The notes beneath the pieces were generated by a model. The model did no database searches. It was not told where the DNA came from and saw only the letters and a program-made list of their open reading frames with translations. Shown here in pieces: positions 7,058-15,670 of a stretch of 15,703 nucleotides of DNA. Source of the stretch: Bacteroidota bacterium (GTDB lineage: Bacteria > Bacteroidota > Rhodothermia > Rhodothermales > UBA10348); NCBI GenBank assembly GCA_022571135.1, contig JACZYK010000028.1:1-15703 (forward strand). The letters are read 5' to 3'. Made by a program: the position numbers and the translations under genes. The number at the start of each line of letters is the position of its first letter. The stretch's first letter is position 1.

Positions 7058-7171
7058 AAAGTGGCGTGAATCAGAAACATTCTGTAGGAGTGCGGATGTT
7101 TAAATATATTAACCGGACAGTTCGCTGATCAGAGATCGCGATATCGAGGTCTGTAAATTACGCTTGGCGCC

Positions 7172-7858
7172 ATGTTATCATTGAGCATCGTAGTGCTATT
7201 GAGTTATCTCGTCGGATCCATTCCCGGAAGTGTATGGATCGGACAGTGGCGCTATGGCATCGATATTCGAGAACACGGCAGTAGAAATGCCGGCGCGACA
7301 AATGCCTTCAGGGTTCTGGGTTGGAAAGCCGGCATCCTGGCTACTACTGTCGATCTGGGTAAAGGATTGTTCGCCGCCGGTATTATCGCCACCATCCGCA
7401 TTGACGCCATTCCGACGACCGGCCTCGGCTTCTGGGAGGAGGAGACGGTCGTGCGACTCATCGCGGGAGTTGCGGCAGTAGTAGGCCATATCTTCCCGAT
7501 ATGGGTTGGATTCAAGGGTGGCAAGGGCGTCAACACGGCTGCCGGCGTACTGTTTGCGCTGTCGCCCGTAACGATGGCCATCACGATAGGCGTATTTGCC
7601 ATTGTTCTGTTCTCTTCGAGGTACGTCTCGCTGGCTTCCCTGTCTGCGGCGCTGGCTTTTCCCTCGACTGTGGCTATCCGGAAGTATCTTTTTCATGTCG
7701 ATTCGATCGACGCCAGCATTCTTTTCTTCGGGATTCTGCTGGCTACATCCATATTCATAGCGCACCGGACGAACATCAACCGCCTTCTCACGGGAAACGA
7801 GAGCAGAATTCGCACTTTCCGACCGAGCAGGGGAATGCGCGGAAGAAGTGAAGTCTGA
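7172..7858 (+). CDS. plsY: Glycerol-3-phosphate acyltransferase PlsY
   Basis: PlsY is an inner-membrane enzyme that moves an acyl group from acyl-phosphate to sn-glycerol-3-phosphate, making lysophosphatidic acid. The 228-residue product begins with a membrane segment and G-S-I-P-G-S, then shows motif 1 G-S-R-N-A-G-A-T-N (36-44), motif 2 around V-G-H-I-F-P and G-F-K-G-G-K-G (104-119), and motif 3 R-Y-V-S-L-A-S (150-156). Five or so hydrophobic segments alternate with these loops, and a basic tail (about 203-228) extends past the H-R-T-N-I-N-R-L block. The start has no Shine-Dalgarno sequence. The 114 bases upstream are AT-rich around 7101-7110 but I cannot define a promoter. gpsA, which makes its substrate, lies downstream on the same strand. 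Confidence 0.96.
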   Translation: MLSLSIVVLLSYLVGSIPGSVWIGQWRYGIDIREHGSRNAGATNAFRVLGWKAGILATTVDLGKGLFAAGIIATIRIDAIPTTGLGFWEEETVVRLIAGVAAVVGHIFPIWVGFKGGKGVNTAAGVLFALSPVTMAITIGVFAIVLFSSRYVSLASLSAALAFPSTVAIRKYLFHVDSIDASILFFGILLATSIFIAHRTNINRLLTGNESRIRTFRPSRGMRGRSEV

Positions 7859-7918
7859 TTATTTTGGCCACCAAGGGCTCTGCCCGATGAACGAGGAATT
7901 CACTACCTCTTGTGCTGG

Positions 7919-7989
7919 TAGGGCCTGTTTACAGGCGCCACCCACCGGGCCAGTTCTATTTTTTCGCCCAGCGGCGTTAACAGGCCCTA
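7919..7989. repeat. 71-bp inverted-repeat element (MITE-like) between plsY and gpsA
   Basis: The ends are perfect 11-bp inverted repeats: TAGGGCCTGTT at 7919-7929 and its complement at 7979-7989. Pairing resumes inward with CGCC (7936-7939) against GGCG (7973-7976), so the arms agree over about 15-16 bases if a 3-base insertion and one mismatch are allowed. Both ends carry TA outermost, as a TA target duplication would look. The interior has no gene. It could be a miniature, transposase-less element (IS5- and IS630-type elements use TA-containing targets) or simply a large intergenic hairpin. No T-run follows it, so it is not a typical rho-independent terminator. No second copy is in the window. 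Confidence 0.6.
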
Positions 7990-8012
7990 GTTCAATCGGA
8001 GATTTATGATCC

Positions 8013-9065
8013 ATGGACGCGAATGGCGAGAAAATATCGATCGCTGTTATAGGTGCAGGCAGCTGGGGTACAGCGCTCGCAATAAGTCTCGCCACCTCCG
8101 GTCACGATGTTCACCTCTGGGCGCGACGAGAGGAGGCAGCTGCACAAATGCGCCGAGACCGTCATAATCCGACCTACCTTCCTGACGCGGATATTCCCGA
8201 ATCGGTCGTCGTTACATCGGATCTGGTCGAAGCCGTTCGGGGCACGACGTTCTGGGTATTTGCCACGCCGTCTCAGGCGGTCCGTTCCGTAGCGGAGCAA
8301 CTTGAGCCACTCTCAGGGCCTGATCATCTGATTGTATCCGTCGCAAAGGGCATCGAAAACGAAACACTGCTGACCACAACCGGAGTGCTTCACGAAACGC
8401 TTCCCCGCGTGCCGATCGGGCACCTCGGTGTCCTTTATGGTCCAAGTCACGCCGAGGAGGTAGCAGCCGGAGCTCCGACAGCGGTCGTTGTCTCGGCGTA
8501 TGACCTTGAGTCTGCAGAGCAGATGCAGCGGATATTCATGACCCCGAGATTCCGGGTCTACCTGAACTCCGATGTCAGGGGGGTTGAAATCGCAGGCTCC
8601 GTAAAAAATATTCTGGCCATCGCTATCGGTATCATTGAGGGAGTCGGGTATGGGGACAACGCCAAGGCTGCCGTCATCACGCGTGGGCTTGCAGAAATTA
8701 AAAGGCTTGGTGTGGCACTGGGCGCCGATCCCACTACTTTTTCTGGATTGGCCGGTGTCGGAGACGTTGTAGTGACATGCATGAGTAAGCTCAGCAGAAA
8801 CCGGTATTTCGGTGAGCAGATTGGCCTCGGAAAATCGTTCGAACAGGTACAGAGCGAGATGACGATGGTTGCCGAGGGTGCGCACACGACCAAGGCAGTA
8901 TTTTTGCTCGCCAGACGACACAGCGTAGATATGCCGATCACCGAGGCCGTTCATGCGATTCTATTTGAAGGCAAGACTCCGGCGATTGCGGTGGACGAGT
9001 TGATGTCGAGAACCGCAAAAAGGGAGGACTGGTTACCCGCAAAGCTCTCGGAAAGTGGTCTCTAG
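8013..9065 (+). CDS. gpsA: NAD(P)-dependent glycerol-3-phosphate dehydrogenase
   Basis: GpsA reduces dihydroxyacetone phosphate to sn-glycerol-3-phosphate, the backbone for phospholipids and the acceptor used by PlsY. The 350-residue cytoplasmic product is of normal length (~330-350). It begins with the Rossmann motif G-A-G-S-W-G-T-A-L-A (14-23), then V-A-K-G-I-E (110-115) with Lys112, G-P-S-H-A-E-E (143-149), the catalytic Lys198 in S-V-K-N-I, and the C-terminal domain signature A-G-V-G-D-V...S-R-N-R (247-264). GGAG lies about 11 bases before the ATG. An out-of-frame ATG at 8006 has better spacing but leads nowhere. The gene is preceded by the 71-bp inverted repeat and followed within ~10-25 bases by the AlbA-domain gene. 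Confidence 0.97.
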   Translation: MDANGEKISIAVIGAGSWGTALAISLATSGHDVHLWARREEAAAQMRRDRHNPTYLPDADIPESVVVTSDLVEAVRGTTFWVFATPSQAVRSVAEQLEPLSGPDHLIVSVAKGIENETLLTTTGVLHETLPRVPIGHLGVLYGPSHAEEVAAGAPTAVVVSAYDLESAEQMQRIFMTPRFRVYLNSDVRGVEIAGSVKNILAIAIGIIEGVGYGDNAKAAVITRGLAEIKRLGVALGADPTTFSGLAGVGDVVVTCMSKLSRNRYFGEQIGLGKSFEQVQSEMTMVAEGAHTTKAVFLLARRHSVDMPITEAVHAILFEGKTPAIAVDELMSRTAKREDWLPAKLSESGL

Positions 9066-9091
9066 GAGACGGTTTGATCGGATCGGAGAAG

Positions 9092-9739
9092 ATGACTGCT
9101 TTGGATATACAACAACTTGTTGCTCGTGGAGAGGGGCCGAGTCTGGAGTTCAAACGGCGCACACCCGAGGCGTCCCGTCTGGCAAAGGAGGTGATCGCCT
9201 TCGCCAACACCCATGGTGGAAAACTGATTCTCGGGGTTGACGATGACGGCACGATACTCGGCGTAAAAGACTCGGAGGAGGAGGAGTTCTCTCTCGAGCG
9301 GGCGCTGGAGAAGCATTGCCGGCCTCAGGTGATTTGGACGAGCGAGCGCGTCCCGATAACCAGGAAACGGGACGTTATCGTGCTTTCCGTCCCGAGGAGT
9401 AAGATCAAGCCTCACTACCTGGATGGGAAGAACGGTTCCATCGTGTACGTTCGGGTGGACGACATGTCCATCGAGGCTACCCGAGAATCGGTACGCCTCA
9501 TGCGGACCGAGAATAGCGACGAAGGCGTACAATTCGTTTTCGGCAAGCCGGAACTGAACGTCATGCAGTACCTAGAGCATTGCGGACGGATTTCGGTCGA
9601 GCAGCTGGAACGATTGGCCGGTATTTCCGAAAAGGAGTCGGTCGAAATACTGGTTACGCTAACCAGGGCAAGGGTCCTCGTGCATCATCGCGAAGCAACG
9701 GGCGATTACTTCACCCTCACGTTCAGCGGCGAGAACTAA
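9092..9739 (+). CDS. AlbA_2/Schlafen-type putative DNA-binding protein
   Basis: The 215-residue product has an N-terminal AlbA_2 (Schlafen-like, COG2865) domain. E-F-K at 19-21 is the usual opening motif, A-F-A-N-T-x-G-G (36-43) runs into a strand ending L-G-V-D-D-D-G (47-53), and a later V-Y-V-R-V (118-122) is the family's R-V-G-x-x-T-like strand. Residues ~152-212 look like a winged helix (I-S-V-E-Q-L-E-R-L-A-G-I-S followed by a helix and a Y-F-T-L-T strand). Such proteins are usually annotated as ATP-binding or transcriptional regulators, and most are uncharacterised. An in-frame TTG at 9074 with AGGAG at the ideal distance is an alternative start; the ATG at 9092 has GGAG only three bases away. 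The gene lies between gpsA and parC and is probably co-transcribed with gpsA. Confidence 0.8.
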   Translation: MTALDIQQLVARGEGPSLEFKRRTPEASRLAKEVIAFANTHGGKLILGVDDDGTILGVKDSEEEEFSLERALEKHCRPQVIWTSERVPITRKRDVIVLSVPRSKIKPHYLDGKNGSIVYVRVDDMSIEATRESVRLMRTENSDEGVQFVFGKPELNVMQYLEHCGRISVEQLERLAGISEKESVEILVTLTRARVLVHHREATGDYFTLTFSGEN

Positions 9740-9751
9740 GTCTCGCGCCCT

Positions 9752-9780
9752 TTGTACATTACAGTACCAGGTCATTAATT
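9752..9780 (+). promoter_or_regulatory. Candidate promoter for parC
   Basis: TTGTAC (9752-9757) and TTAATT (9775-9780) are separated by exactly 17 bases, 20 bases before the parC ATG. Each hexamer matches the sigma-70 consensus only partly, so this is a suggestion. The 60-base gap it occupies has no other evident role. Confidence 0.3.
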
Positions 9781-9799
9781 CCGTTATTGCTCGTTTTCG

Positions 9800-12184
9800 A
9801 TGCCACTCGTAGATGTCATTTCTCTGCGCGAAACCGCCAGAAAGCGCTATCTCAATTACGCATTATCCGTTATTACGAGTCGCGCTCTGCCTGATATTCG
9901 AGATGGTCTGAAGCCGGTTCAGAGGCGTATTCTATACGCCATGCACTCGAGCCTCCACCTGTATCCGGATGCCCGTTTCAGGAAAAGCGCCGCCGTCGTT
10001 GGGGACGTGATGGGGAAGTATCATCCTCACGGGGACTCGGCAATCTACGATGCCATGGTTCGCATGGCGCAGGACTTCTCCCTGCGCGCACCGCTTATAG
10101 ACGGTCACGGCAACTTCGGATCTCTCGACGGCGACAGCGCGGCAGCAATGCGCTACACGGAAGCCCGGCTTCAGCCCATCGCGATGGAGCTTCTGGGCGA
10201 GATCAAAAAGGACACCGTTCACTTCAGGCCGAACTTCGACGGATCTCTGTTCGAGCCCGTTGTTCTCCCGGCAAAGGTGCCCAATCTGCTACTCAACGGA
10301 GCAAGCGGTATCGCCGTCGGCATGGCAACGAATATTCCGCCTCATAATATAAGCGAGTTGCTGGACGCTCTGATCTACATGATCCGTTCGCCCAATGCGA
10401 GCGTCAGTACAATATTGGAGAAGTTCGTCAAAGGGCCGGATTTCCCGACAGGCGGGCAGATACTCAATACACCGGAGTCGATTCTGGAAATCTATTCCAG
10501 GGGGGAGGGCCCGATCGAAATTCGGGGACAGTATGATCGAGAGGGGAAGACGCGTGTTGTAATCCATTCCATCCCGTACGGCGTTACCAAGAGTGCACTC
10601 ATCGAGCAGATCGCAGATCGGATAATTCAGGGAAAGGTCCCGCAGCTGGTCGACGTGCGGGACGAATCGACCCATGAAGTCCGGATCGTACTCGAACTCA
10701 AGAGAGGGGCGAATGCCGACGCCGCGATGGCGTATCTGTTGAAGCACACCGCTCTTCAATCCCGATTTCACGTCAACCTGACATGCCTTATTCCCACCGA
10801 GAATCCGGAAATCGGGAGGCCAGAACGCGTCGACCTCATTACCATTCTCCGGCATTTTTTGGATTTCAGGCTCGCCGTCGTGACACGTCGCCTTCGATTC
10901 GAACTTGCCCAGCTCGAGAAGCGAATCCATATACTGGGCGGGTTCGAGAAGATCTTCGACGCTCTAGATGAAGCCATACGCATTATCCGAGCGTCGCAAA
11001 ATAAGGCGGACGCTTTGCAGCGACTCATGGATCGCTTCGGAATCGACGACATTCAGGCCGACGCCATTCTGGAAATAAAACTCTACAAGCTGTCCAGGAT
11101 GGAAATTAATGCCATTCGACTGGAGTTGGCTGAGAAGCAGCGTCTGGCATCCGAGCTTTCCACACTGCTCGACGATAAATCGTTACGCTGGCGTCTTATA
11201 AAGGAAGAACTCAAGGATATCCGAAAGACATACGGCGAGGAGCGCCGCACGATGATATCCGGCCCCGATGAAACACTCGAGTACTCAGCTGAGGATTACA
11301 TAGTCGATGAGGATATGTACATCATCGTTACTCGTGACGGATGGGTCAAGCGGCAACGCTCCTACACGGATGTCTCGAATATTCGGGTGAGAGACGGCGA
11401 CGAAGTCCGCTGGATTTTGCCGGGTTCGACACGCGAGACAGTCGTTTTCTTCACGACGTTCGGGAAGGCCTATTCTGTGAGGGTCGAGTCGCTCCCGAGT
11501 ACAACGGGCCATGGCATCCCGGTGCAGAAACTCTTCGATTTTTCTGACGGAGAACATATTTGCGGGGTCGTATCTATGGATCTGCGGGCACTTCCCAACT
11601 CCATAAAGGAAGTGCAGGACCAGCACCAGTTATTCGAAGCCAAAGGGGAAATCCTAGAAAGTGGTCCTTTCATCGTCGCCGTAACGACCGCTGGGCTCTG
11701 TCTCAGGGCACCACTTTCAAACTTCGACGATCCATCCACACGCTCTGGCAGACAGTTCATGAGACTTCCCGGCGGGGAAGAGGTTGTGCGAGCAGAGCCT
11801 GCTTCCGGAGATGAAAACGTGTGCCTGGCGACGCGCAACGGAAACGCTCTAATTTTCCCCGTTCGCCAGATACCAGTCGTCAAGAGTGCTGCGAAAGGAG
11901 TCATAGCCATTCGGCTGGGTACAGACGACCGTCTCATCGGATACACCCTTTCTTCAACCGCCCGCCAGGGACTGGAAGTAGAAACGAGCCGCGGTCGGCG
12001 GGAGGTTGTTCGTACGACGAAGTTTGAAGTGAGCAATCGCGGGAACAAGGGACGAGCAATCATCAGAAGGGGAAACATCGCCCAAGTCGTACAGAGCATT
12101 GTCGAGTTGAAAATCAACGGATCCAATGGCCCGAACAACTCGAACGGAAAAACCACCAGAGACGGAGGGGACGTTGACTCCTAG
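9800..12184 (+). CDS. parC: Type IIA DNA topoisomerase subunit A (topoisomerase IV ParC-like)
   Basis: The 794-residue product is the DNA-breakage subunit of a type IIA topoisomerase. The winged-helix region contains G-K-Y-H-P-H-G-D-S (72-80) and the active-site Tyr119 in M-R-Y-T, with the usual N-I-P-P-H-N further on. The quinolone-determining positions are Ser80 and Asp84, the sensitive-type residues. A coiled-coil tower and gate follow to about residue 490, then a beta-pinwheel C-terminal domain. The place where gyrases carry the GyrA box (Q-R-R-G-G-x-G) after G-W-V-K-R reads R-S-Y-T-D-V instead, so wrapping and active supercoiling are unlikely and a decatenating, topoisomerase IV-like role is inferred. 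The partner ParE gene follows 41 bases later. The ATG has no Shine-Dalgarno sequence. A second true gyrA elsewhere in the genome is expected. Confidence 0.88.
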   Translation: MPLVDVISLRETARKRYLNYALSVITSRALPDIRDGLKPVQRRILYAMHSSLHLYPDARFRKSAAVVGDVMGKYHPHGDSAIYDAMVRMAQDFSLRAPLIDGHGNFGSLDGDSAAAMRYTEARLQPIAMELLGEIKKDTVHFRPNFDGSLFEPVVLPAKVPNLLLNGASGIAVGMATNIPPHNISELLDALIYMIRSPNASVSTILEKFVKGPDFPTGGQILNTPESILEIYSRGEGPIEIRGQYDREGKTRVVIHSIPYGVTKSALIEQIADRIIQGKVPQLVDVRDESTHEVRIVLELKRGANADAAMAYLLKHTALQSRFHVNLTCLIPTENPEIGRPERVDLITILRHFLDFRLAVVTRRLRFELAQLEKRIHILGGFEKIFDALDEAIRIIRASQNKADALQRLMDRFGIDDIQADAILEIKLYKLSRMEINAIRLELAEKQRLASELSTLLDDKSLRWRLIKEELKDIRKTYGEERRTMISGPDETLEYSAEDYIVDEDMYIIVTRDGWVKRQRSYTDVSNIRVRDGDEVRWILPGSTRETVVFFTTFGKAYSVRVESLPSTTGHGIPVQKLFDFSDGEHICGVVSMDLRALPNSIKEVQDQHQLFEAKGEILESGPFIVAVTTAGLCLRAPLSNFDDPSTRSGRQFMRLPGGEEVVRAEPASGDENVCLATRNGNALIFPVRQIPVVKSAAKGVIAIRLGTDDRLIGYTLSSTARQGLEVETSRGRREVVRTTKFEVSNRGNKGRAIIRRGNIAQVVQSIVELKINGSNGPNNSNGKTTRDGGDVDS

Positions 12185-12225
12185 ACCCAACATAGTGACA
12201 TCCCGTTTCCAGATCAGAATAGAGC

Positions 12226-14160
12226 GTGAGTAAGCGATCATACACGGGAAAGGATATTCAGGTACTCGAGGGGCTTGAACCCGTTCGGAAGCGGCCCGGT
12301 ATGTTTATCGGCGGTACCGGGAAACCAGGATTGCACCACTTACTCTGGGAAATCGTAGACAATGCTGTCGATGAAGCCACAAACGGTTATGCTTCATTCA
12401 TTGAAGTCACGCTCCACAGAGACGGGCGCAGTATCTCGGTAGCCGACAATGGCCGGGGGATCCCGATAGACCGGCATCCGACGAAAAAAATTCCCACACT
12501 CGAAGTCATATTGACGACTCTCCACGCGGGCGGGAAATTCGATGCCTCCAACTACATCACCTCCGGTGGGCTGCACGGAGTGGGCGCTTCGGTCGTGAAT
12601 GCGCTTTCCGAGGAACTGGTTGCGGTTGTGAAGAGGGACGGGGGGACGTACGAACAGCGTTTTGCTCGTGGAATTCCGGTCACAAAGTTGAAGAAGACGG
12701 CCTCCGGAACCAGAGGCAGTGGAACGATCATATTCTTTCGACCAGACCGGGACATATTCGATTCCACCTCTTTCGACGGAGACTGGATCCGGAATCATCT
12801 CGAGGTGAAGACCTACCTCAACGGAACCCTACGCATCGTCTTTAAAGACGATACCAGTGGACAGAAGTACGAGTTTCACCACGAAGGCGGCATCGTCGAG
12901 TACCAGGAGCGCCTGCTGGAAGAGTACAAAGCGAGGCCGGTCCACGAGAATCCCTTTGTCCTCAAGCAGGATGAACTGGTCGATGGCTCTCGCATGGAGC
13001 TCATACTGCAATGGACGGAATCCCCGAAAGAGCACCTGAAATCGTTCGTCAACGGAATACCTACGCTCGATGGAGGCACACATGAGCAGGGATTTCGGGA
13101 TGCTGTCCGCAGCGCTGTCCGGGCCTATATGGATACGCATGATTTGATGCCCAGGAAACAGGATATCGGGGCAGACGATATCCGGGAGGGGATGGTCGGC
13201 ATCATGAATCTGTTCATGATGAATCCTCAATTCCAGGGGCAAACGAAAGAAAAGCTGAACAACCCGAGCGCCCGTTCCCTGGTGTCTGGAGCGCTTCGCA
13301 TCGAACTCGAGCAGTTTCTCAATCGTCACCCCACAACCGGTGAAGCGATCGCGACCCGTGTTATTCAGGCTGCACGCGCGCGACACGCGAGCCGGGCGGC
13401 GGCCACGGCTGTCCGGAGAAAGACGAGTGTCAGTCACAGGCTCAACCTTCCGGGCAAACTTGCCGACTGCTCCTCAACGGATCCCTCCGAAAGCGAGATT
13501 TTCATCGTGGAGGGAGACTCAGCCGGCGGTTCCGCCAAGCAGGGAAGAGACAGAATGTATCAAGCTATTCTGCCACTACGCGGCAAAGTGTTGAACGCCG
13601 AGCAGGCAACACTCAAGAAAGTCATGGACAACAAAGAGTTATCCAATGTTGTTCAGGCTTTGGGTTGCGGGATCGGGGACCATCTTAATCTCTCCCGCTT
13701 GCGCTATCACAAGATTATCCTGCTGATGGATGCAGACTCGGATGGTAATCACATCACCACACTGCTGCTTACTTTTTTCTATCGATATATGAGAGCGCTG
13801 ATTGATGAGGGATACGTCTATCTTGCCCAACCGCCTCTGTACAGGATTGATGCGGCCAAGAAATCCTATTGGGCTCTTGACGATGCAGATCGGGATGAAA
13901 TCATAGCCAAGCTGCAAAGCAGCAACCGCAACGTCAAATTCGAGCAACAGCGCTTCAAAGGCCTCGGCGAAATGATGCCGGCAACCCTTAAATCGACGAC
14001 CCTGGATCCGGAGAAGCGCAGACTTCTTCTGGTGAAGATCCCGGAGGAAGAGCGATTGTCCACAGAACACACGATCTCAGAGCTCATGGGAAAGGATGCT
14101 TCAGCGCGCTTCCGGTTCATCATGGCCAACGCCACGGAAGTTGACGAGCTGGATGTGTGA
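12226..14160 (+). CDS. parE: Type IIA DNA topoisomerase subunit B (ParE/GyrB-like ATPase)
   Basis: This 644-residue protein is the ATPase and Toprim subunit that pairs with the ParC-like protein just upstream. The GHKL ATPase domain shows E-I-V-D-N-A-V-D-E-A (catalytic Glu42), A-D-N-G-R-G (Asp74) and the glycine-rich G-G-L-H-G-V-G (114-120). The transducer domain runs to about 400. The Toprim domain has V-E-G-D-S-A-G-G-S near 429-437 and D-A-D-S-D-G-N-H near 503-510, supplying the acidic metal ligands. R-F-K-G-L-G-E-M near 577-584 is the standard C-terminal motif. It lacks the large insert of proteobacterial GyrB. GyrB and ParE are hard to tell apart by sequence; I call it ParE from the partner, which lacks a GyrA box. 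GTG start, with only a weak AGAG before it. Confidence 0.88.
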   Translation: MSKRSYTGKDIQVLEGLEPVRKRPGMFIGGTGKPGLHHLLWEIVDNAVDEATNGYASFIEVTLHRDGRSISVADNGRGIPIDRHPTKKIPTLEVILTTLHAGGKFDASNYITSGGLHGVGASVVNALSEELVAVVKRDGGTYEQRFARGIPVTKLKKTASGTRGSGTIIFFRPDRDIFDSTSFDGDWIRNHLEVKTYLNGTLRIVFKDDTSGQKYEFHHEGGIVEYQERLLEEYKARPVHENPFVLKQDELVDGSRMELILQWTESPKEHLKSFVNGIPTLDGGTHEQGFRDAVRSAVRAYMDTHDLMPRKQDIGADDIREGMVGIMNLFMMNPQFQGQTKEKLNNPSARSLVSGALRIELEQFLNRHPTTGEAIATRVIQAARARHASRAAATAVRRKTSVSHRLNLPGKLADCSSTDPSESEIFIVEGDSAGGSAKQGRDRMYQAILPLRGKVLNAEQATLKKVMDNKELSNVVQALGCGIGDHLNLSRLRYHKIILLMDADSDGNHITTLLLTFFYRYMRALIDEGYVYLAQPPLYRIDAAKKSYWALDDADRDEIIAKLQSSNRNVKFEQQRFKGLGEMMPATLKSTTLDPEKRRLLLVKIPEEERLSTEHTISELMGKDASARFRFIMANATEVDELDV

Positions 14161-14183
14161 GTCAGACGCGGGAGCCTCTCGAG

Positions 14184-15446
14184 TTATGCTCTCTTCTCTC
14201 TTTTGGCAGGAAGTGTCTCGTACATCATGATAGCGACTACGAATCCCGAAATTGCCGTCAGAATTGCGATAATTCCGATCGACCACCGCATACCCACCAG
14301 ATCCGAAAGCCCGCCCACAAGCAACGCTCCGACCACATAACCACTATCCCGCCACAGGCGATACACGCCCACTGATGTAGCCCGCCAGGTCGGATGCGCG
14401 ACGTCACCGATGGCCGCGAGCAGCGTCGGATATACCAGTGCGGTTCCGGCTCCAAGCACAGCCATGGCAATGGCGTAGTGAGCAAAGTGAGCGCCCAGAA
14501 GTAGCATCAGAATTCCGGTTGCTTGCACAAACATGCCCAGTGAGATGAGCGGTTTTCTCCCGAGTCGGTCAGACAGATATCCCGTCCCGAGCTGGCCCAG
14601 GCCCCAGACTGCCGGGTAGATGGCAGCCAGCAGTCCGATCTGGCTGATACTGAGGCCGATTATGGCAAAAAACAGCGGAAATAATCCCCAAGCCATACCG
14701 TCGTTGAGATTGTTCACCATCCCAGCTTGACTGACTGAAAAGAGGGTGCGGTCTTTCCAACTGGTGAGCAAGAAGATCTTCGAAAATGAAAGCTTATCGT
14801 CCAGGTATCCACCGGCGTAAGCGGTGTCCCCTTTATCCATTTCAACTTCCAGTGCCACAAAATCAGACGTATCCCTGACGAAGACCGTCGACAACAGCAG
14901 GCCGGCCAATACAAACACGACACCCAGGTAAAAGGGCTCCGGGCGCAGGCCGTATGTGGCTGCGATGTATCCGGACGCCAGCGCTGCGAGAGACACGGCT
15001 ATATAGCCGGACGCCTCGTTAAGACCCATCGCGAGTCCACGCTGCCTGGGTCCAACGAGGTCGATTTTCATAATCACGGTCGCCGACCAAGCAAGCCCCT
15101 GGTTGATTCCCAGGAGGATGTTGGCAAACACGATCCACTCCCAGGTCGGCGCGTACATAAGGATAAGCGGAACCGGCAGACCGAATAACCACCCGGTGAT
15201 GAGAATACGCTTCCTGCCGAAGCGATCGCTCGTTCTGCCCGCCGTCAGGTTGGAGAGGGCCTTCGCCAGGCCGAACGATGCGATAAACGAGAGAACTGCC
15301 GTAGTGGAGGCCACTCCGAATTCCTCCGTCGCCAGCAACGGAAGTATTGCGCGTTCGAGCCCGACCATCGAGCCCACGAAAGCATTAACGACGACCAATA
15401 GCGTGAACTGCTCCCAGTTCTCGCGCAGGCCAAGTTGCCTATTCAT
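14184..15446 (-). CDS. MFS transporter
   Basis: The 420-residue product is a 12-helix major facilitator superfamily transporter. Motif A appears twice, as expected for the two six-helix halves: G-R-T-S-D-R-F-G-R-K-R (70-80) and S-D-R-L-G-R-K (292-298). A G-L-N-E-A-S-G-Y stretch (141-148) in the first half and R-D-S-G-Y (366-370) in the second half are conserved in many prokaryotic drug-efflux-like members. A hydrophilic loop of about 35 residues (190-225) joins the halves. The substrate cannot be told from sequence. It is convergent with parE, with 23 bases between stops and no convincing terminator hairpin there. The ATG start has no clear Shine-Dalgarno sequence. It is transcribed away from the tRNA-Lys gene, leaving about 97 bases for both promoters. 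Confidence 0.9.
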   Translation of the reverse strand: MNRQLGLRENWEQFTLLVVVNAFVGSMVGLERAILPLLATEEFGVASTTAVLSFIASFGLAKALSNLTAGRTSDRFGRKRILITGWLFGLPVPLILMYAPTWEWIVFANILLGINQGLAWSATVIMKIDLVGPRQRGLAMGLNEASGYIAVSLAALASGYIAATYGLRPEPFYLGVVFVLAGLLLSTVFVRDTSDFVALEVEMDKGDTAYAGGYLDDKLSFSKIFLLTSWKDRTLFSVSQAGMVNNLNDGMAWGLFPLFFAIIGLSISQIGLLAAIYPAVWGLGQLGTGYLSDRLGRKPLISLGMFVQATGILMLLLGAHFAHYAIAMAVLGAGTALVYPTLLAAIGDVAHPTWRATSVGVYRLWRDSGYVVGALLVGGLSDLVGMRWSIGIIAILTAISGFVVAIMMYETLPAKREKRA

Positions 15447-15522
15447 TCCGGTGTTTTATTGGCCATGCGTACATGCTCGGGCATTCTTCGATTCTGCAAG
15501 AACCCAGATCCGTTGTAGATTG

Positions 15523-15528
15523 TATATT
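15523..15528 (+). promoter_or_regulatory. Candidate -10 box of the tRNA-Lys gene
   Basis: TATATT lies 15 bases before the mature tRNA 5' end, a normal distance for a tRNA promoter. No convincing -35 hexamer is seen 17 bases upstream, so support is limited to the -10 match and position. Confidence 0.3.
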
Positions 15529-15543
15529 GACGCCCCCCGATTA

Positions 15544-15616
15544 AGGCCTGTAGCTCAACTGGCAGAGCATCTGACTCTTAATCAGAGGGTTCGGGGTTCG
15601 AGTCCCCGCAGGCCTA
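15544..15616 (+). tRNA. tRNA-Lys (anticodon CUU)
   Basis: The 73-base sequence folds as a full cloverleaf: acceptor AGGCCUG with CAGGCCU, U8 and A9, D stem GCUC/GAGC, anticodon stem UCUGA/UCAGA, five-base variable loop, T stem CGGGG/CCCCG with UUCGAGU loop, and discriminator A73. The anticodon loop CUCUUAA places CUU at 34-36, reading the lysine codon AAG. The 3' CCA is not encoded (the next bases are CAC), so it must be added by the CCA-adding enzyme. Confidence 0.97.
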
Positions 15617-15625
15617 CACGCAAAG

Positions 15626-15670
15626 CGCCTCGGAATGGTTGATCGTGACCGTTTCGGGGCGATTGTATTT
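15626..15670 (+). terminator. Candidate rho-independent terminator after tRNA-Lys
   Basis: Positions 15626-15639 can pair along all 14 bases with 15648-15661, including three G-U pairs, around an eight-base loop. The hairpin begins ten bases after the tRNA and is followed by ATTGTATTT, a modest U-rich tail. Length and position fit a tRNA terminator. The wobble-rich stem and weak U-tract keep this short of certain. Confidence 0.6.

Noticed and set aside
7072..7084. CAGAA-ACA-TTCTG hairpin after purM
   Set aside because: A five-base AT-rich stem without a following T-run is too weak to be called a terminator.
7887..8009. 40-codon open frame in the plsY-gpsA spacer
   Set aside because: It crosses the inverted-repeat element, has no ribosome-binding site and matches no family I know.
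14161..14183. Gap between convergent parE and MFS stops, searched for a bidirectional terminator
   Set aside because: Only three- to four-base stems can be formed.
15103..15642. Plus-strand open frame running through the tRNA-Lys gene
   Set aside because: It is antisense to the MFS gene and ends in the well-known false translation of a tRNA (a Q-L-A-E-H...R-V-R-G-S-S-P type stretch).
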